A stretch of DNA of 64,000 nt from Janibacter limosus (GCF_004295485.1 NZ_CP036164.1:3472001-3536000); one strand, 5' to 3'; counted from the stretch's first letter, positions 1 through 9,427 are shown. Translations and numbers: made by a program. The notes: generated by a model not told the origin, from the sequence alone.

Positions 1-1054
<1,054 letters not shown>

Positions 1055-1078
1055 CAGAACCTCCGAGTTGTTCGTCTG

Positions 1079-1090
1079 ATTGTTGACAAT
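1079..1090. promoter_or_regulatory. candidate operator between divergent aminotransferase and gabD-like genes
   Basis: The 84-bp divergent intergenic region contains ATTGT-TG-ACAAT, a 5-2-5 inverted repeat, in one of the few AT-rich stretches here. A dimeric regulator controlling both genes could bind it; the regulator is not in the window. Confidence 0.4.
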
Positions 1091-1138
1091 ACGTCTACGG
1101 TGAGGGGGACGGCAAGGACGCTGACGAAGGAGTCACCC

Positions 1139-2620
1139 ATGACCACGACGGATACGGCAGAGGTCACCCGCGAGCAGGAGCGCGAGGCCATCGCCTCGGT
1201 GCCGACGGGTCTCTTCATCGGGGGGGAGTGGCGCACCACTGCGGCGACGATGCCGGTCGTCGACCCCTCGACCGGGCAGCCTCTGTGCGAGATCGCCGAC
1301 GCCGACCCCGACGAGGCGGCCGCCGCGCTGGACGCCGCCGCTGCGGCCCAGGCGGACTGGGCCAGGACGCCGCCGCGGGAGCGCAGCGAGATCCTCATCC
1401 GGGCCCGCGACCTCATGCTCGCCGACGTCGACCGGCTCGCGCTGATCATGACCCTCGAGATGGGCAAGCCGCTGGCGGAGGCGAAGGGGGAGATCGCCTA
1501 CGCCGCCGAGTTCTTCCGCTGGTTCGCCGAGGAGGCCGTGCGCATCGACGGTGGCTTCATGACCGCCCCGGCCGGGGGCTCGCGCTTCCTCGTCGCCAAG
1601 CAGCCGGTCGGCCCATGCGTCTTCATCACCCCGTGGAACTTCCCGATGGCCATGGGCACGCGCAAGATCGGCCCGGCCATCGCCGCCGGCTGCACCTCGG
1701 TCATCAAGCCCGCCGCCGAGACCCCGCTGTCCACGCTCGCGCTCGCCGACATCCTCGTGCGCGCGGGCCTGCCCGCGGGCGTGGTCAACGTCGTGACGAC
1801 GAGCAGGAGCGACGACGTCATGGCGCCGATGATCCTCGACCCGCGCTCGCGCAAGCTCTCCTTCACCGGGTCGACGCCGGTCGGCAAGCACCTGCTGGAG
1901 CTGGCCGCCAAGACGGTCATGCGCACCTCGATGGAGCTCGGGGGCAATGCCCCCTTCATCGTCTTCGACGACGCCGACATGGACGTGGCGGTCGAGGGCG
2001 CGATGGCGGCCAAGATGCGCAACATCGGCCAGGCCTGCACCGCCGCCAACCGGATCCTCGTGCAGCGTTCTGTCGCAAAGGAGTTCGGCGAGCGGCTCGC
2101 CGAGCGGATGGGCGCGCTGCCCATGGGCCGTGGCGTCGAGGAGGGCGTCGTCGTCGGGCCGCTGGTCAACCAGAAGGCGGTCGACAAGGTCGACGAGCTC
2201 GTCCGCGACGCGGTGGGCAGGGGAGCCACGGCAACCCTCGGCGGGGAGCCGGTCGATCGCGAGGGCTTCTTCTATCCCGCGACGGTCCTGACGGGCGTGC
2301 CGGCGGATGCGCAGATGGGTGAGGCCGAGATCTTCGGTCCGGTCGCGGCGATCACCGAGTTCGACACCGAGGAGGAGGCGATCGCGCTGGCCAACGACAC
2401 TCCCTTCGGCCTGATCTCGTACGTCTTCACCCAGGGTCTCGACCGCGGACTGCGGGTCAGCGAGGCGCTCGAGGCCGGGATGGTCGGCCTCAACCAGGGC
2501 GTCGTGTCCAACCCCGCCGCTCCCTTCGGCGGGATCAAGGAGTCCGGCCTCGGCCGCGAAGGGGGCATGACCGGCATCGAGGAGTTCCTCGAGACGAAGT
2601 ACATCGGCGTCAAGATGTGA
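1139..2620 (+). CDS. gabD: succinate-semialdehyde dehydrogenase, NAD(P)-dependent
   Basis: 493-residue aldehyde dehydrogenase superfamily member, close to the usual SSADH length. Visible motifs are PWNFP (165-169), the cofactor-pocket lysine (K190), the catalytic Glu in MELGGNAPF (E266) and the nucleophile Cys in NIGQACTAANR (C300), with FGGIKESGLGREGG near the C-terminus as in GabD. It oxidises succinate semialdehyde to succinate, feeding the TCA cycle. The ATG at 1139 was chosen because GAAGGAG precedes it and the protein then begins at the normal family N-terminus; the open frame extends upstream but over the neighbouring gene. Divergence from an aminotransferase supports GABA catabolism. 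Another short-chain aldehyde cannot be excluded. Confidence 0.88.
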   Translation: MTTTDTAEVTREQEREAIASVPTGLFIGGEWRTTAATMPVVDPSTGQPLCEIADADPDEAAAALDAAAAAQADWARTPPRERSEILIRARDLMLADVDRLALIMTLEMGKPLAEAKGEIAYAAEFFRWFAEEAVRIDGGFMTAPAGGSRFLVAKQPVGPCVFITPWNFPMAMGTRKIGPAIAAGCTSVIKPAAETPLSTLALADILVRAGLPAGVVNVVTTSRSDDVMAPMILDPRSRKLSFTGSTPVGKHLLELAAKTVMRTSMELGGNAPFIVFDDADMDVAVEGAMAAKMRNIGQACTAANRILVQRSVAKEFGERLAERMGALPMGRGVEEGVVVGPLVNQKAVDKVDELVRDAVGRGATATLGGEPVDREGFFYPATVLTGVPADAQMGEAEIFGPVAAITEFDTEEEAIALANDTPFGLISYVFTQGLDRGLRVSEALEAGMVGLNQGVVSNPAAPFGGIKESGLGREGGMTGIEEFLETKYIGVKM

Positions 2621-2636
2621 GGGGCACCATGGACCC

Positions 2637-2972
2637 ATGACCCTCCAGCACATCGCCCTCGAGTCCGACTGGCAGGCCGCTCAGGCCGCCGGCACCTACC
2701 CGATCTCCACTCGCGGTCGGCTGATTGCGGAGGAGGGCTTCATGCACTGCAGCGGGTCCGAGCAGCAGCGGGACGCAGTCGCGGGTCGCTTCTACGCGGA
2801 TGTGACCGAGCCCCTGCTCGTCCTGACCCTCGACGAGCAGGCGCTCGCCACCCACGGCCTCGACGTGCGGTACGAGCCGGCGGTCGTCGGTGGCGACGAG
2901 CTCTTCCCCCATGTCTACGGCGGCGACCTGCCCGTCGGCTGCGTGAGTCAGGTCGACCCGCTCGGGCGCTGA
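2637..2972 (+). CDS. DUF952 domain-containing protein
   Basis: 111 residues covering essentially one DUF952 domain, recognised by the N-terminal pattern of a Trp-containing helix, the FMHCSGSEQQ segment and the DELFPHVYGG segment near the end, which carries a conserved His. Function of the family is unknown; it is distantly related to folds that bind nucleotides or tRNA. It lies 16 bases after the semialdehyde dehydrogenase, same strand, and may be cotranscribed. An ATG 8 bases upstream (2629) is out of frame and stops at once, so 2637 is the start. A strong palindrome follows its stop. Confidence 0.8.
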   Translation: MTLQHIALESDWQAAQAAGTYPISTRGRLIAEEGFMHCSGSEQQRDAVAGRFYADVTEPLLVLTLDEQALATHGLDVRYEPAVVGGDELFPHVYGGDLPVGCVSQVDPLGR

Positions 2973-3057
2973 CCCGGCGTCCTTGTGCAGGGTTGGCGTC
3001 GTTGTGCAGGGTTGGCTGACGGTATGTCGTCGGCCAACCCCGCACAACGACGCCGGG
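2973..3057. repeat. long intergenic hairpin, palindrome family A (copy 1)
   Basis: The core arms 2995-3016 and 3033-3054 match at 21 of 22 positions around a 16-base loop. The left arm is partly duplicated in tandem: TTGTGCAGGGTTGGC occurs at 2983-2997 and again at 3002-3016. It sits between two convergent genes, so bidirectional termination is plausible. The outer CCGGCGTCGTTG part recurs at 11930-12001. Confidence 0.75.
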
Positions 3058-3095
3058 CACGGGGACTGAACTCCAGTACGACTCGCGGTCGTGCC

Positions 3096-3602
3096 TCAGT
3101 CCTTGGCGATGGCGGCCACCGTCGCAGAGGTGACCGCCACCAGGTCCGAAGGGAGCAGCTCCAGATCGAGTCCGCGTCGCCCCCCGCTGACGAAGACCGT
3201 CGCGTGCTCCAGCGCCGAGGAGTCGAGGACCGTTGTCAGCGAACGCTTCTGACCGATGGGGCTGATGCCGCCGACGACATATCCGGTTGTCTTCTCCCCG
3301 AGTGCCGGGTCGGCCATGCTCGCCTTCTTGGCCCCGACTGCCGCCGCGAGGGCTTTGAGGTCGAGCTGCCCGGTGACGGGCACGATGCCGACGAGGAGGC
3401 CGTGGTCGCGGGGCAGGTCGGTCTGGGCGAGCAGCGTCTTGAAGACCCGCTCCGGAGGTGCGCCGATCGCCTCGGCCGCCTCGAGCCCGTACGACGGTGC
3501 CGCCGGGTCGTGCTCGTAGGGGTGCTCGGTGAACTCCACCCCGGCCGCCACCAGCGCCCGCGTCGCAGGGGTGGCGCCGCCCCCCTTCGTCCTCTTGCTC
3601 AT
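3096..3602 (-). CDS. ybaK: Cys-tRNA(Pro)/Cys-tRNA(Cys) deacylase, YbaK/EbsC family
   Basis: 168-residue YbaK-like editing protein. It hydrolyses misacylated tRNA (known for the family), in the cytoplasm. The sequence shows the typical order: TPATRALVAAGVEFTEHPYEHD at the N-terminus, the RVFKTLLAQTD segment with the conserved functional lysine, then KKASMADPA and GGISPIGQK. The ATG at 3602 follows a normal N-terminal start (MSKRTKGGGATPA). It is convergent with the DUF952 gene across a long hairpin and divergent from ppk2 with 75 bases between starts. Confidence 0.9.
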   Translation of the reverse strand: MSKRTKGGGATPATRALVAAGVEFTEHPYEHDPAAPSYGLEAAEAIGAPPERVFKTLLAQTDLPRDHGLLVGIVPVTGQLDLKALAAAVGAKKASMADPALGEKTTGYVVGGISPIGQKRSLTTVLDSSALEHATVFVSGGRRGLDLELLPSDLVAVTSATVAAIAKD

Positions 3603-3665
3603 GGGTCCAGTGTCCTCTTGGCACGGCCCGGTGTCGCTGTCCACCTGCTCGTCATCTCGGGGTGG

Positions 3666-3671
3666 TAAGAA
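3666..3671 (+). promoter_or_regulatory. -10 box for leaderless ppk2
   Basis: TAAGAA lies 6 bases before the ATG at 3678 with no Shine-Dalgarno sequence between, matching the TANNNT/6-7/start layout seen at many genes here. Confidence 0.45.
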
Positions 3672-3677
3672 CACCTC

Positions 3678-4571
3678 ATGCAGAAGCAGAACCTCCGCGA
3701 GTACATCGACCAGCTGATGGTCGAGGGCTACACCGTCCGCGACGACCAGGGCGATGACCCCATGCTCATCGCGCCCGATGGCAAGGCGGTCGAGACCTGG
3801 CGGGAGAACTACCCCTACGACGAGCTGATGACCCGCAACGACTACGACGTCGAGAAGTACCTGCTCCAGATCGAGCTGCTGAAGTTCCAGTACTGGGCGC
3901 AGGACACCGGGCGGAAGTTCGTCGTCCTCTTCGAGGGACGTGACGCCGCGGGCAAGGGCGGGACCATCAAGCGCTTCACGGAGCACCTCAACCCGCGCGG
4001 TGCGCGCGTGGTCGCCCTGACGAAGCCGAGCGAGCGCGAGGAAGGGCAGTGGTATTTCCAGCGCTACCTCCGGTACCTGCCCACGAGCGGCGAGATCGTC
4101 CTCTTCGACCGGTCCTGGTACAACCGCGCCGGGGTCGAGCGGGTCATGGGCTTCTGCTCCGATGAGCAGTACGAGGGCTTCATCGACCAGGCGCCCAAGG
4201 TGGAGCGGATGCTCTCCGACGCCGGTGTCCACGTGACGAAGCTGTGGTTCTCGGTGACCCAGCAGGAGCAGCGCACCCGCTTCGCGATCCGCCAGATCGA
4301 CCCCGTGCGTCGGTGGAAGCTCTCCCCGATGGACCTCGAGAGCCTCGACAAGTGGGACGAGTACACGGCGGCCAAGGAGGCGATGTTCGAGCGGACGGAC
4401 ACCCGGCACGCGCCCTGGATCGTCATCAAGTCCAATGACAAGAAGCGGGGGCGGATCAACGCGATCCGCTACTTCCTCAACCAGTTCGACTACGAGGGCA
4501 AGGACACGGCCGTCGTCTACGCCCCGGACAGGAAGGTCGTCGCTCGCGGGAAGAAGCTCATCGGGGACTGA
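3678..4571 (+). CDS. ppk2: polyphosphate kinase 2
   Basis: 297 residues, the length of a one-domain PPK2. It transfers phosphate between polyphosphate and nucleoside di- or monophosphates (known for the family). The Walker A loop EGRDAAGKGG is at 86-95, the Walker B/lid motif LFDRSWYNR at 142-150, and an Arg-rich lid segment follows (RFAIRQIDPVRRWKLSPMDLES). The conserved lid sequence makes the assignment firm. It stands alone in its transcription unit. Whether it prefers GDP, ADP or a monophosphate cannot be decided by eye. Confidence 0.95.
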   Translation: MQKQNLREYIDQLMVEGYTVRDDQGDDPMLIAPDGKAVETWRENYPYDELMTRNDYDVEKYLLQIELLKFQYWAQDTGRKFVVLFEGRDAAGKGGTIKRFTEHLNPRGARVVALTKPSEREEGQWYFQRYLRYLPTSGEIVLFDRSWYNRAGVERVMGFCSDEQYEGFIDQAPKVERMLSDAGVHVTKLWFSVTQQEQRTRFAIRQIDPVRRWKLSPMDLESLDKWDEYTAAKEAMFERTDTRHAPWIVIKSNDKKRGRINAIRYFLNQFDYEGKDTAVVYAPDRKVVARGKKLIGD

Positions 4572-4664
4572 ACCTGCCACTGGTGGCGCCGGCGGACCGA
4601 CTCCTCGCCGCGATCCTGGAGCGCCAGGTCGACACCCTCGGCCTTGCAGGTGCAAGGTGACCTC

Positions 4665-5354
4665 GTGACGAAGAATGCTGCACGACCCACCCAGCCACGC
4701 AACCGGGCACTGGCCGACATCGGCCCCATCGATCAGCTGAGGGCCGGCAGGCTGACGATCCGCCTCCCTCTCCTGCTCGTCGGGCTCTTCCTCTACGGCG
4801 GGTCGATGGCCATGGTCATCCGCGGGACGCTCGGGCAGATCCCGTGGGACGTCCTGCACGTCGGCGTCTCCCACCACATCCCGCTGAGCTTCGGCACGAT
4901 CGTCATCTGCGTCTCGCTGCTCGTGCTGCTGGGCTGGATCCCGCTGCGGCAGAAGCCCGGTGTCGGCACGATCGGCAACGCCCTGCTCATCGGTCCGTCG
5001 GCCGACATCGTCCTGTCGCTGATCGACCCGCCGGAGCACATCGCCTGGCGGCTCGTGCTCACCCTCGGCGGGATCGTGCTCAACGGGGTCGCGACCGGCA
5101 TGTACATCGGCTCGCAGTTCGGCCCCGGCCCCCGCGACGGGCTGATGACCGGGCTGGCCCGGGTCAGTGGTCGCTCGATCCGGGTGGTGCGCACCGGCCT
5201 CGAGGTCGCGGTGGTCGTCGTCGGCTGGCTGCTCGGAGGCGTCGTCGGTCTGGGCACCGTCATCTACGCCCTGGCGATCGGCCCCCTCGCGCAGCTCTTC
5301 CTGCCGCTCTTCACCGTGGACCTGAAGCAGCCCGTCCCGCCCATTGATACATAA
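4665..5354 (+). CDS. YczE/YitT-like integral membrane protein
   Basis: 229 residues with about five hydrophobic segments, starting near residue 35 (LPLLLVGLFLYGGSMAMVI). Loops carry TLGQIPWDVLHVGVS and GPGPRDGLMTGLARVSG, which are typical of the YczE-like family (function unknown, possibly transport). The GTG at 4665 was chosen because AAGGTGA lies just upstream (4654-4660); a TTG at 4644 is a weaker alternative. It follows ppk2 by 93 bases that show nothing recognisable. The downstream junction leads into a riboswitch, so the next gene has its own transcript. Confidence 0.8.
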   Translation: MTKNAARPTQPRNRALADIGPIDQLRAGRLTIRLPLLLVGLFLYGGSMAMVIRGTLGQIPWDVLHVGVSHHIPLSFGTIVICVSLLVLLGWIPLRQKPGVGTIGNALLIGPSADIVLSLIDPPEHIAWRLVLTLGGIVLNGVATGMYIGSQFGPGPRDGLMTGLARVSGRSIRVVRTGLEVAVVVVGWLLGGVVGLGTVIYALAIGPLAQLFLPLFTVDLKQPVPPIDT

Positions 5355-5392
5355 CTGGACGTTATGGGTGGCTGTGTGTCATCTTATGTGTA

Positions 5393-5516
5393 GGTCATGA
5401 GTCCCAGCGCGAAGCCCCGGCTTGCTGGGCGGCAACCCTCCACCCTCGGTGGGGTGCCCCGGGTGACGACCAGGGCGTCGGCCGACCGGCCGCGCCAAGC
5501 GCGGGTTCGCCAGAGC
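5393..5516 (+). promoter_or_regulatory. SAM-IV riboswitch upstream of osmC-like gene
   Basis: The leader of the next gene matches the actinobacterial SAM-IV aptamer by eye: GGTCATGAGTCCCAGCG at the 5' side, CCCCGGCTTGCTGGGCGG, GGCAACCCTCCA, then GGTGGGGTGCCCCGGGTGA, closed by GACC pairing with the first GGTC. A further pair AGGGC/GCCCT (about 5472 and 5514) may be the 3' helix. The aptamer ends about 20 bases before the start codon region, so control of translation is likely. Known function: senses S-adenosylmethionine and represses. Confidence 0.88.
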
Positions 5517-5538
5517 CCTTGATCTTCAGGAGCCATCC

Positions 5539-6003
5539 ATGACTGCAACTGCTGTCCCCACCACCCTGCTCGAGGTCACCACCCAGGGCTCGCTCGTCAC
5601 CGGGACCGAGGTGACCCTCACCAGCCGCCAGTTCAGCTACACGATCGACGAGCCACCGGCCCTGGGCGGCACCGACAAGGGCGCCAACCCGGTCGAGCAC
5701 CTGCTCGCTGCGCTCGCCTCCTGCACCGTCATCAGCTACCAGGTCTGGGCCGACAAGCTCGGCCTCACGGTCGACACGATCGACGTCGACCTGCGTGGCG
5801 ACCTCGACCTCGCCGGCTTCCTCGGCACGGACGACTCGGTGCGACCGGGGTTCCAGGGCATCGAGCTGGGCATTAAGGTCTCCGGTCCCGAGAGCGAGGC
5901 CGAGTACCGGCGTCTCGAGCAGGCGGTCGCCGCCCACTGCCCGGTGCTCGACAACCTGACGAACGGCGTGCCGGTGACCACGAGCCTCGAGGTCGCTGCC
6001 TGA
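5539..6003 (+). CDS. OsmC family protein (peroxiredoxin-like)
   Basis: 154-residue OsmC/Ohr-fold protein. Members reduce organic hydroperoxides with two cysteines, and both are present: C62 in ALASCTVISYQ and C134 in AAHCPVLDNL. The family helix NPVEHLLAALASC is intact. Start ATG 5539, with CAGGAG upstream. Control by a SAM-IV riboswitch ties expression to low SAM or sulfur-amino-acid supply, which suggests a role in sulfur metabolism or in persulfide/thiol chemistry rather than plain oxidative stress (inference). It is convergent with selB across a short hairpin. Confidence 0.92.
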   Translation: MTATAVPTTLLEVTTQGSLVTGTEVTLTSRQFSYTIDEPPALGGTDKGANPVEHLLAALASCTVISYQVWADKLGLTVDTIDVDLRGDLDLAGFLGTDDSVRPGFQGIELGIKVSGPESEAEYRRLEQAVAAHCPVLDNLTNGVPVTTSLEVAA

Positions 6004-6021
6004 GCGATCTGCATCCGACCG

Positions 6022-6054
6022 CGAACCCCTGCAGGCCCTGCCTGTGGGGGTTCG
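6022..6054. terminator. hairpin between convergent osmC-like and selB genes
   Basis: CGAACCCC (6022-6029) pairs with GGGGTTCG (6047-6054) around a loop that itself contains TGCAGG/CCTGC. No U-tract; position suits a shared terminator. Confidence 0.6.
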
Positions 6055-6057
6055 TCG

Positions 6058-7902
6058 TCAGCGGGCGACCTCGCGGAGCGTGCCGTCGACCCTCCGGGTC
6101 CACCCTCGCGCGTCGAGGTGCTCCAGCAGGGGTACCGCGACGCGTCGCGTGGTCCCGAGCGCCTGCCGCGCCTGGCTGAGGGTGAAGGGTTGCTCCAGCC
6201 CCGCGAGCACGCGCATCGCCCGAGCCGGGGCGTCGGGCAGCAGCACGACCTCGTCGGGCAGCCGCATGACCCGACCGAGCCGCTCGGCGGCAGCCAGCTC
6301 CGCGGTACCCAGCCCGAGGTCGGCGAGCTCACCCCGATCCGCCGCGACGAAGGGGGTGCCCCGCAACCTCTCCTCGAGAGCCGCGATCCCCGCCTCCGCG
6401 GGTCCGAGGCCGGCTGCCGCAGCGTCGTGGACCCGGCCGTCGGTGACGGTCAGCTCGACCTCCGCTGCCAGCGTCGGCACGAGTGCCTGACCTAGGGCGG
6501 TCGGCAGGTGTGTGGGCAGACCCAGGGAGCGTGCGGCCTCCGCCAGAGGCAGGCCGGCGCTCAGCGCATCGGACGCGTGACGCGCCCGGACCGCCTTGGC
6601 CAGACGGTCGCGCCACAGCTGCAGAGCGTCGGGGTCGATCCACCAGTCGCCGTGCTGCACAGCGCTGCTCGGTGCCTCGAGGCCCAGCCGATCGAGCACC
6701 CCTGCGTGGTCGGCCGCGCGGGAGGTCAGGCGGACCCCGGCCAGGGCCTCGGGGGAGGGGCCGGCAGCGGTGAGGGCCTGCCCCCTGCGTCCCGCGGCTC
6801 CGCGGCGGGTCAGCGGGAGCGGGTCGACGTCGAGGACCCGCACCGCCCACAGTCGGCGGCTGCCCGCGTCGCGCAGGATCGCCCGGTCGCCGACCCGCCA
6901 CGGCAGGTCGACGTCGGCTGAGAGGCGGGCCAGCCCGTCCGCGAGCGGACGCACGTGGACGGCGATGTCGAGCGACCCGACGTGCAGCGTTGCCCGGTCG
7001 ACGCCCCTGTCGTGGTCACCCTCACCCTGCATCTGCCGAGGCAGATGCGCGGATTCGGTGACGGCCACCTCGGTCAACGCGACGTCGATGACCGATGCCA
7101 GCTCGAAGGCTCCCGGCGTGAGCAGCGCGAGCGAACGGCCGACCTCGTCGGACTCGACCCGGCGCAGGTTGACCGCGACCCGAGAGACCGGTCCGACCTC
7201 CTCGCGAGCGGAGTCCTGGCTGTGCAAGCCGCGCACGCTCACCTCACGAGCGCGTCCGTGGTCCAGCAGTGTCAGGCGGTCGCCGGCCCGGACCGTGCCG
7301 GCGCCGAGCGTGCCGGTGACGACCGTCCCCGCGCCCGAGACCGAAAAGCTGCGGTCGCCCCAGAGCCGCACGGGCGCACCGGGATCCGGCTCGGACAGTC
7401 GCCCTGCCAGGTCGTCGAGAGCGACCCGCAGCGCGTCCATGCCGTCGCCGCGGACGGCCGACACCTCCACCGCCGGTACGTCGAGCCCGGCCTCCGTCAA
7501 CCGCCGGGTGGCCTCCGTCCGCACCTGATCGCGCTGGGGCTCGTCGGCCAGGTCGCAGCGGGTGAGCACGAGCAGCCCGTCGGTGATGCCCAGGGCCTGG
7601 ACGGCCGCGAGGTGCTCGCTGCTCTGCGCCTGCCAGCCCTGGTCGGCGGCGACGACGAAGACCACCGCTGGCGCCGGGCCGAGCCCGGAGAGCATCGTCC
7701 CGACGAAGCGCTGGTGCCCCGGCACGTCGACGAAGGCGACCTCCGCCCCGCTCGGCAGGGTCGTCCACGCGTAGCCCAGCTGGATCGTCAGTCCGCGCTC
7801 ACGCTCCTCGCGCAGCCGGTCGGGGTCGCGCCCCGTGAGGGCCTGCACGAGGGTCGACTTGCCGTGGTCGACGTGCCCGGCAGTGGCGAGCACTCTCCTC
7901 AT
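6058..7902 (-). CDS. selB: selenocysteine-specific translation elongation factor SelB
   Basis: 614 residues, the normal SelB length. It carries Sec-tRNA to UGA codons that are followed by a SECIS hairpin. The GTPase motifs are clear: G1 GHVDHGKST (9-17), G3 DVPGHQRF (about 59-66) and the G4-like LTRCDL. The rest is a translation-factor beta-barrel region followed by the winged-helix C-terminus that binds SECIS RNA. Its ATG overlaps the selA stop codon (ATGA at 7899-7902), so translation is coupled to selA. The product's client in this window is the formate dehydrogenase at 15575-18916. Confidence 0.96.
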   Translation of the reverse strand: MRRVLATAGHVDHGKSTLVQALTGRDPDRLREERERGLTIQLGYAWTTLPSGAEVAFVDVPGHQRFVGTMLSGLGPAPAVVFVVAADQGWQAQSSEHLAAVQALGITDGLLVLTRCDLADEPQRDQVRTEATRRLTEAGLDVPAVEVSAVRGDGMDALRVALDDLAGRLSEPDPGAPVRLWGDRSFSVSGAGTVVTGTLGAGTVRAGDRLTLLDHGRAREVSVRGLHSQDSAREEVGPVSRVAVNLRRVESDEVGRSLALLTPGAFELASVIDVALTEVAVTESAHLPRQMQGEGDHDRGVDRATLHVGSLDIAVHVRPLADGLARLSADVDLPWRVGDRAILRDAGSRRLWAVRVLDVDPLPLTRRGAAGRRGQALTAAGPSPEALAGVRLTSRAADHAGVLDRLGLEAPSSAVQHGDWWIDPDALQLWRDRLAKAVRARHASDALSAGLPLAEAARSLGLPTHLPTALGQALVPTLAAEVELTVTDGRVHDAAAAGLGPAEAGIAALEERLRGTPFVAADRGELADLGLGTAELAAAERLGRVMRLPDEVVLLPDAPARAMRVLAGLEQPFTLSQARQALGTTRRVAVPLLEHLDARGWTRRVDGTLREVAR

Positions 7903-9242
7903 GACGACGAAGGGGGAGTCGCGCCAGATCCGTCGTGCCCCAGTGCCGCTCGCAGCGCTGCGAGCACGTCGACATCCCGGTCGACGGGGATGCAGCGCAG
8001 GTCGACCAGGCCACGGCCCCCTTCGACGCGGGCGAGGACGACCGGCAGGTCACCCTCGGGCTGGCGTAGTCGCTCGACCGCAGCGACGGGGATCTCGACG
8101 GCCCATCCTGGCAGTGGGACCCCGGGGGCGCCCCCGCCACCGACTCGACCCTCGACCGGGACGATCTCGCGACCGACCTCGGCGGCGAGTGCCTCGACAC
8201 GGGGCCGCAGGTCGTCGGCGGTTGCGTGCAGCGCCGCCGTCACGGGTGGGACGGGTCCACGCACGGTCGCCTCGAGCGCGGCGAGGGCGAGCTTGTCGAC
8301 GCGCAGCGCACGCTGGAGGGGATGCCGGCGCAGCTTCTCGACGACCTCCGCGTCACCGAGGACGAGCCCGGCCTGCGGTCCGCCGAGCAGCTTGTCGCCG
8401 CTCGCGGTGACGATCGTGGCGCCGGCGCGCAGCCAGGTCGTCGCATCCGGCTCGTCGGGCAGCAGCGGGTCGGGGGAGAGGAGACCGGAGCCGATGTCGG
8501 CGACGACCGGCACGCTCGAGCCATCAGGACGAGTGAGCCCTCGCAGCTCGTCCAGCCCGACCGAGGTGACGAACCCGTCGACGCGGAAGTTGCTCGGGTG
8601 CACCTTGAGCACGCACCCGGTCTCGGGGCCGATCGCATCGGTGTAGTCACGCAGATGGGTGCGGTTGGTCGTGCCGACCTCACGCAGCCGCGCCCCGGTC
8701 GAGGCGATGAGGTCTGGCAGGCGGAAGCCGTCGCCGATCTCGACCATCTCGCCCCGGGAGACGACGACCTCACGGCCGGCGGCCAGGGCGGTGGTGGCGA
8801 GGACGAGCGCTGCGGCGCCGTTGTTGACCACCAACGCACCTGCGGCGTCCGGGACCGCCTCGAGCAGCGCCGCCAGGGCCCCGGCGCCCCGCCGGCTGCG
8901 CGCCCCGGTGGCCAGGTCCATCTCGACGTCGACGTACCCGGCGGCGTCGACGACGGCTTCGATCGCGGTGGGGGAGAGAGGCGCTCGGCCGATGTTGGTG
9001 TGGACGACGACCCCCGTGGCATTGAGCACCGGGGTGAGCGAGCTGGTCCGGGTGGGCAAGGCTGCCAGTGCCGCGTCGACCACCTCGTCGGGGGCGATCT
9101 CGCCGTCCCGGGCTCGCTGCTGTGCCGCGGCGACGGCGGTCCGTACGACGGTGCGACCCAGCTGCTCGACCGCTGCGACGAAGGGAGCCTGGGCCAACAC
9201 GGTGTCGGTGCGCGGGATGGCCCGGCGCGGGTCCTCGCTCAC
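7899..9242 (-). CDS. selA: L-seryl-tRNA(Sec) selenium transferase SelA
   Basis: 447 residues. It converts Ser-tRNA(Sec) to Sec-tRNA(Sec) using selenophosphate. The PLP lysine is in ASGDKLLGGPQAG, and the N-terminal NATGVVVHTNIGRAPLS and the VVNNGAAALVLA segment are family hallmarks. The open frame continues upstream through the tRNA-Sec gene, but that is non-coding; the GTG at 9242 has GAAGGGAG about 9 bases upstream and gives a normal N-terminus. It lies 31 bases downstream of tRNA-Sec and overlaps selB by 4 bases, so selC-selA-selB looks like one minus-strand unit. Confidence 0.95.
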   Translation of the reverse strand: MSEDPRRAIPRTDTVLAQAPFVAAVEQLGRTVVRTAVAAAQQRARDGEIAPDEVVDAALAALPTRTSSLTPVLNATGVVVHTNIGRAPLSPTAIEAVVDAAGYVDVEMDLATGARSRRGAGALAALLEAVPDAAGALVVNNGAAALVLATTALAAGREVVVSRGEMVEIGDGFRLPDLIASTGARLREVGTTNRTHLRDYTDAIGPETGCVLKVHPSNFRVDGFVTSVGLDELRGLTRPDGSSVPVVADIGSGLLSPDPLLPDEPDATTWLRAGATIVTASGDKLLGGPQAGLVLGDAEVVEKLRRHPLQRALRVDKLALAALEATVRGPVPPVTAALHATADDLRPRVEALAAEVGREIVPVEGRVGGGGAPGVPLPGWAVEIPVAAVERLRQPEGDLPVVLARVEGGRGLVDLRCIPVDRDVDVLAALRAALGHDGSGATPPSSS

Positions 9243-9273
9243 GGGTTGCGCTCCCTTCGTCCGGGTGAAGAGG

Positions 9274-9369
9274 TGGCGGAGGCGGACGGGAATCGAACCC
9301 GCCAGACCGAGATGCTCGGCCTCACCGGTGTTGAAGACCGGGGGGACCACCAGGAACCCAGACGCCTCC
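9274..9369 (-). tRNA. selC: tRNA-Sec (anticodon UCA)
   Basis: 96 bases including an encoded CCA (9274-9276). Minus-strand reading: acceptor GGAGGCG pairs with CGCCTCC; the anticodon loop CTTCAAC gives UCA and is closed by CCGGT/ACCGG; there is a long variable arm GGCCGAG-CATC-TCGGTC and a T-loop GGGTTCGATTCCC. The extended acceptor and long extra arm are diagnostic of selenocysteine tRNA. It lies directly upstream of selA on the same strand. Confidence 0.97.
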
Positions 9370-9414
9370 GACTCCCACCTTATGGCAGGTGGCTCGAGTC
9401 ACACGGGTGGGTCC

Positions 9415-9420
9415 TATGGT
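9415..9420 (+). promoter_or_regulatory. -10 box for leaderless permease gene
   Basis: TATGGT, preceded by GGGTCC and followed after 7 bases by GTG 9428. The same GGGTCCTATGGT string stands before selD at 10523-10534, suggesting two promoters of common type. Confidence 0.55.
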
Positions 9421-9427
9421 GTTGCTG

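Noticed and set aside
1079..1090. FadR-type GntR operator
   Set aside because: The spacing in ATTGT-TG-ACAAT has one base fewer than the FadR consensus, and no GntR regulator is adjacent; kept only as an unassigned operator.
4572..4664. Small gene between ppk2 and the YczE-like gene
   Set aside because: No ORF with a ribosome site or recognisable sequence; the short frames are shadows.
3096..5039. 647-residue minus-strand frame spanning ybaK and ppk2
   Set aside because: Only the last 168 codons resemble a protein family; the rest is antisense to ppk2 and the YczE-like gene.
9243..9350. N-terminal extension of SelA through the tRNA-Sec gene
   Set aside because: The region is a complete tRNA-Sec; GTG 9242 has a ribosome site and gives a normal SelA N-terminus.
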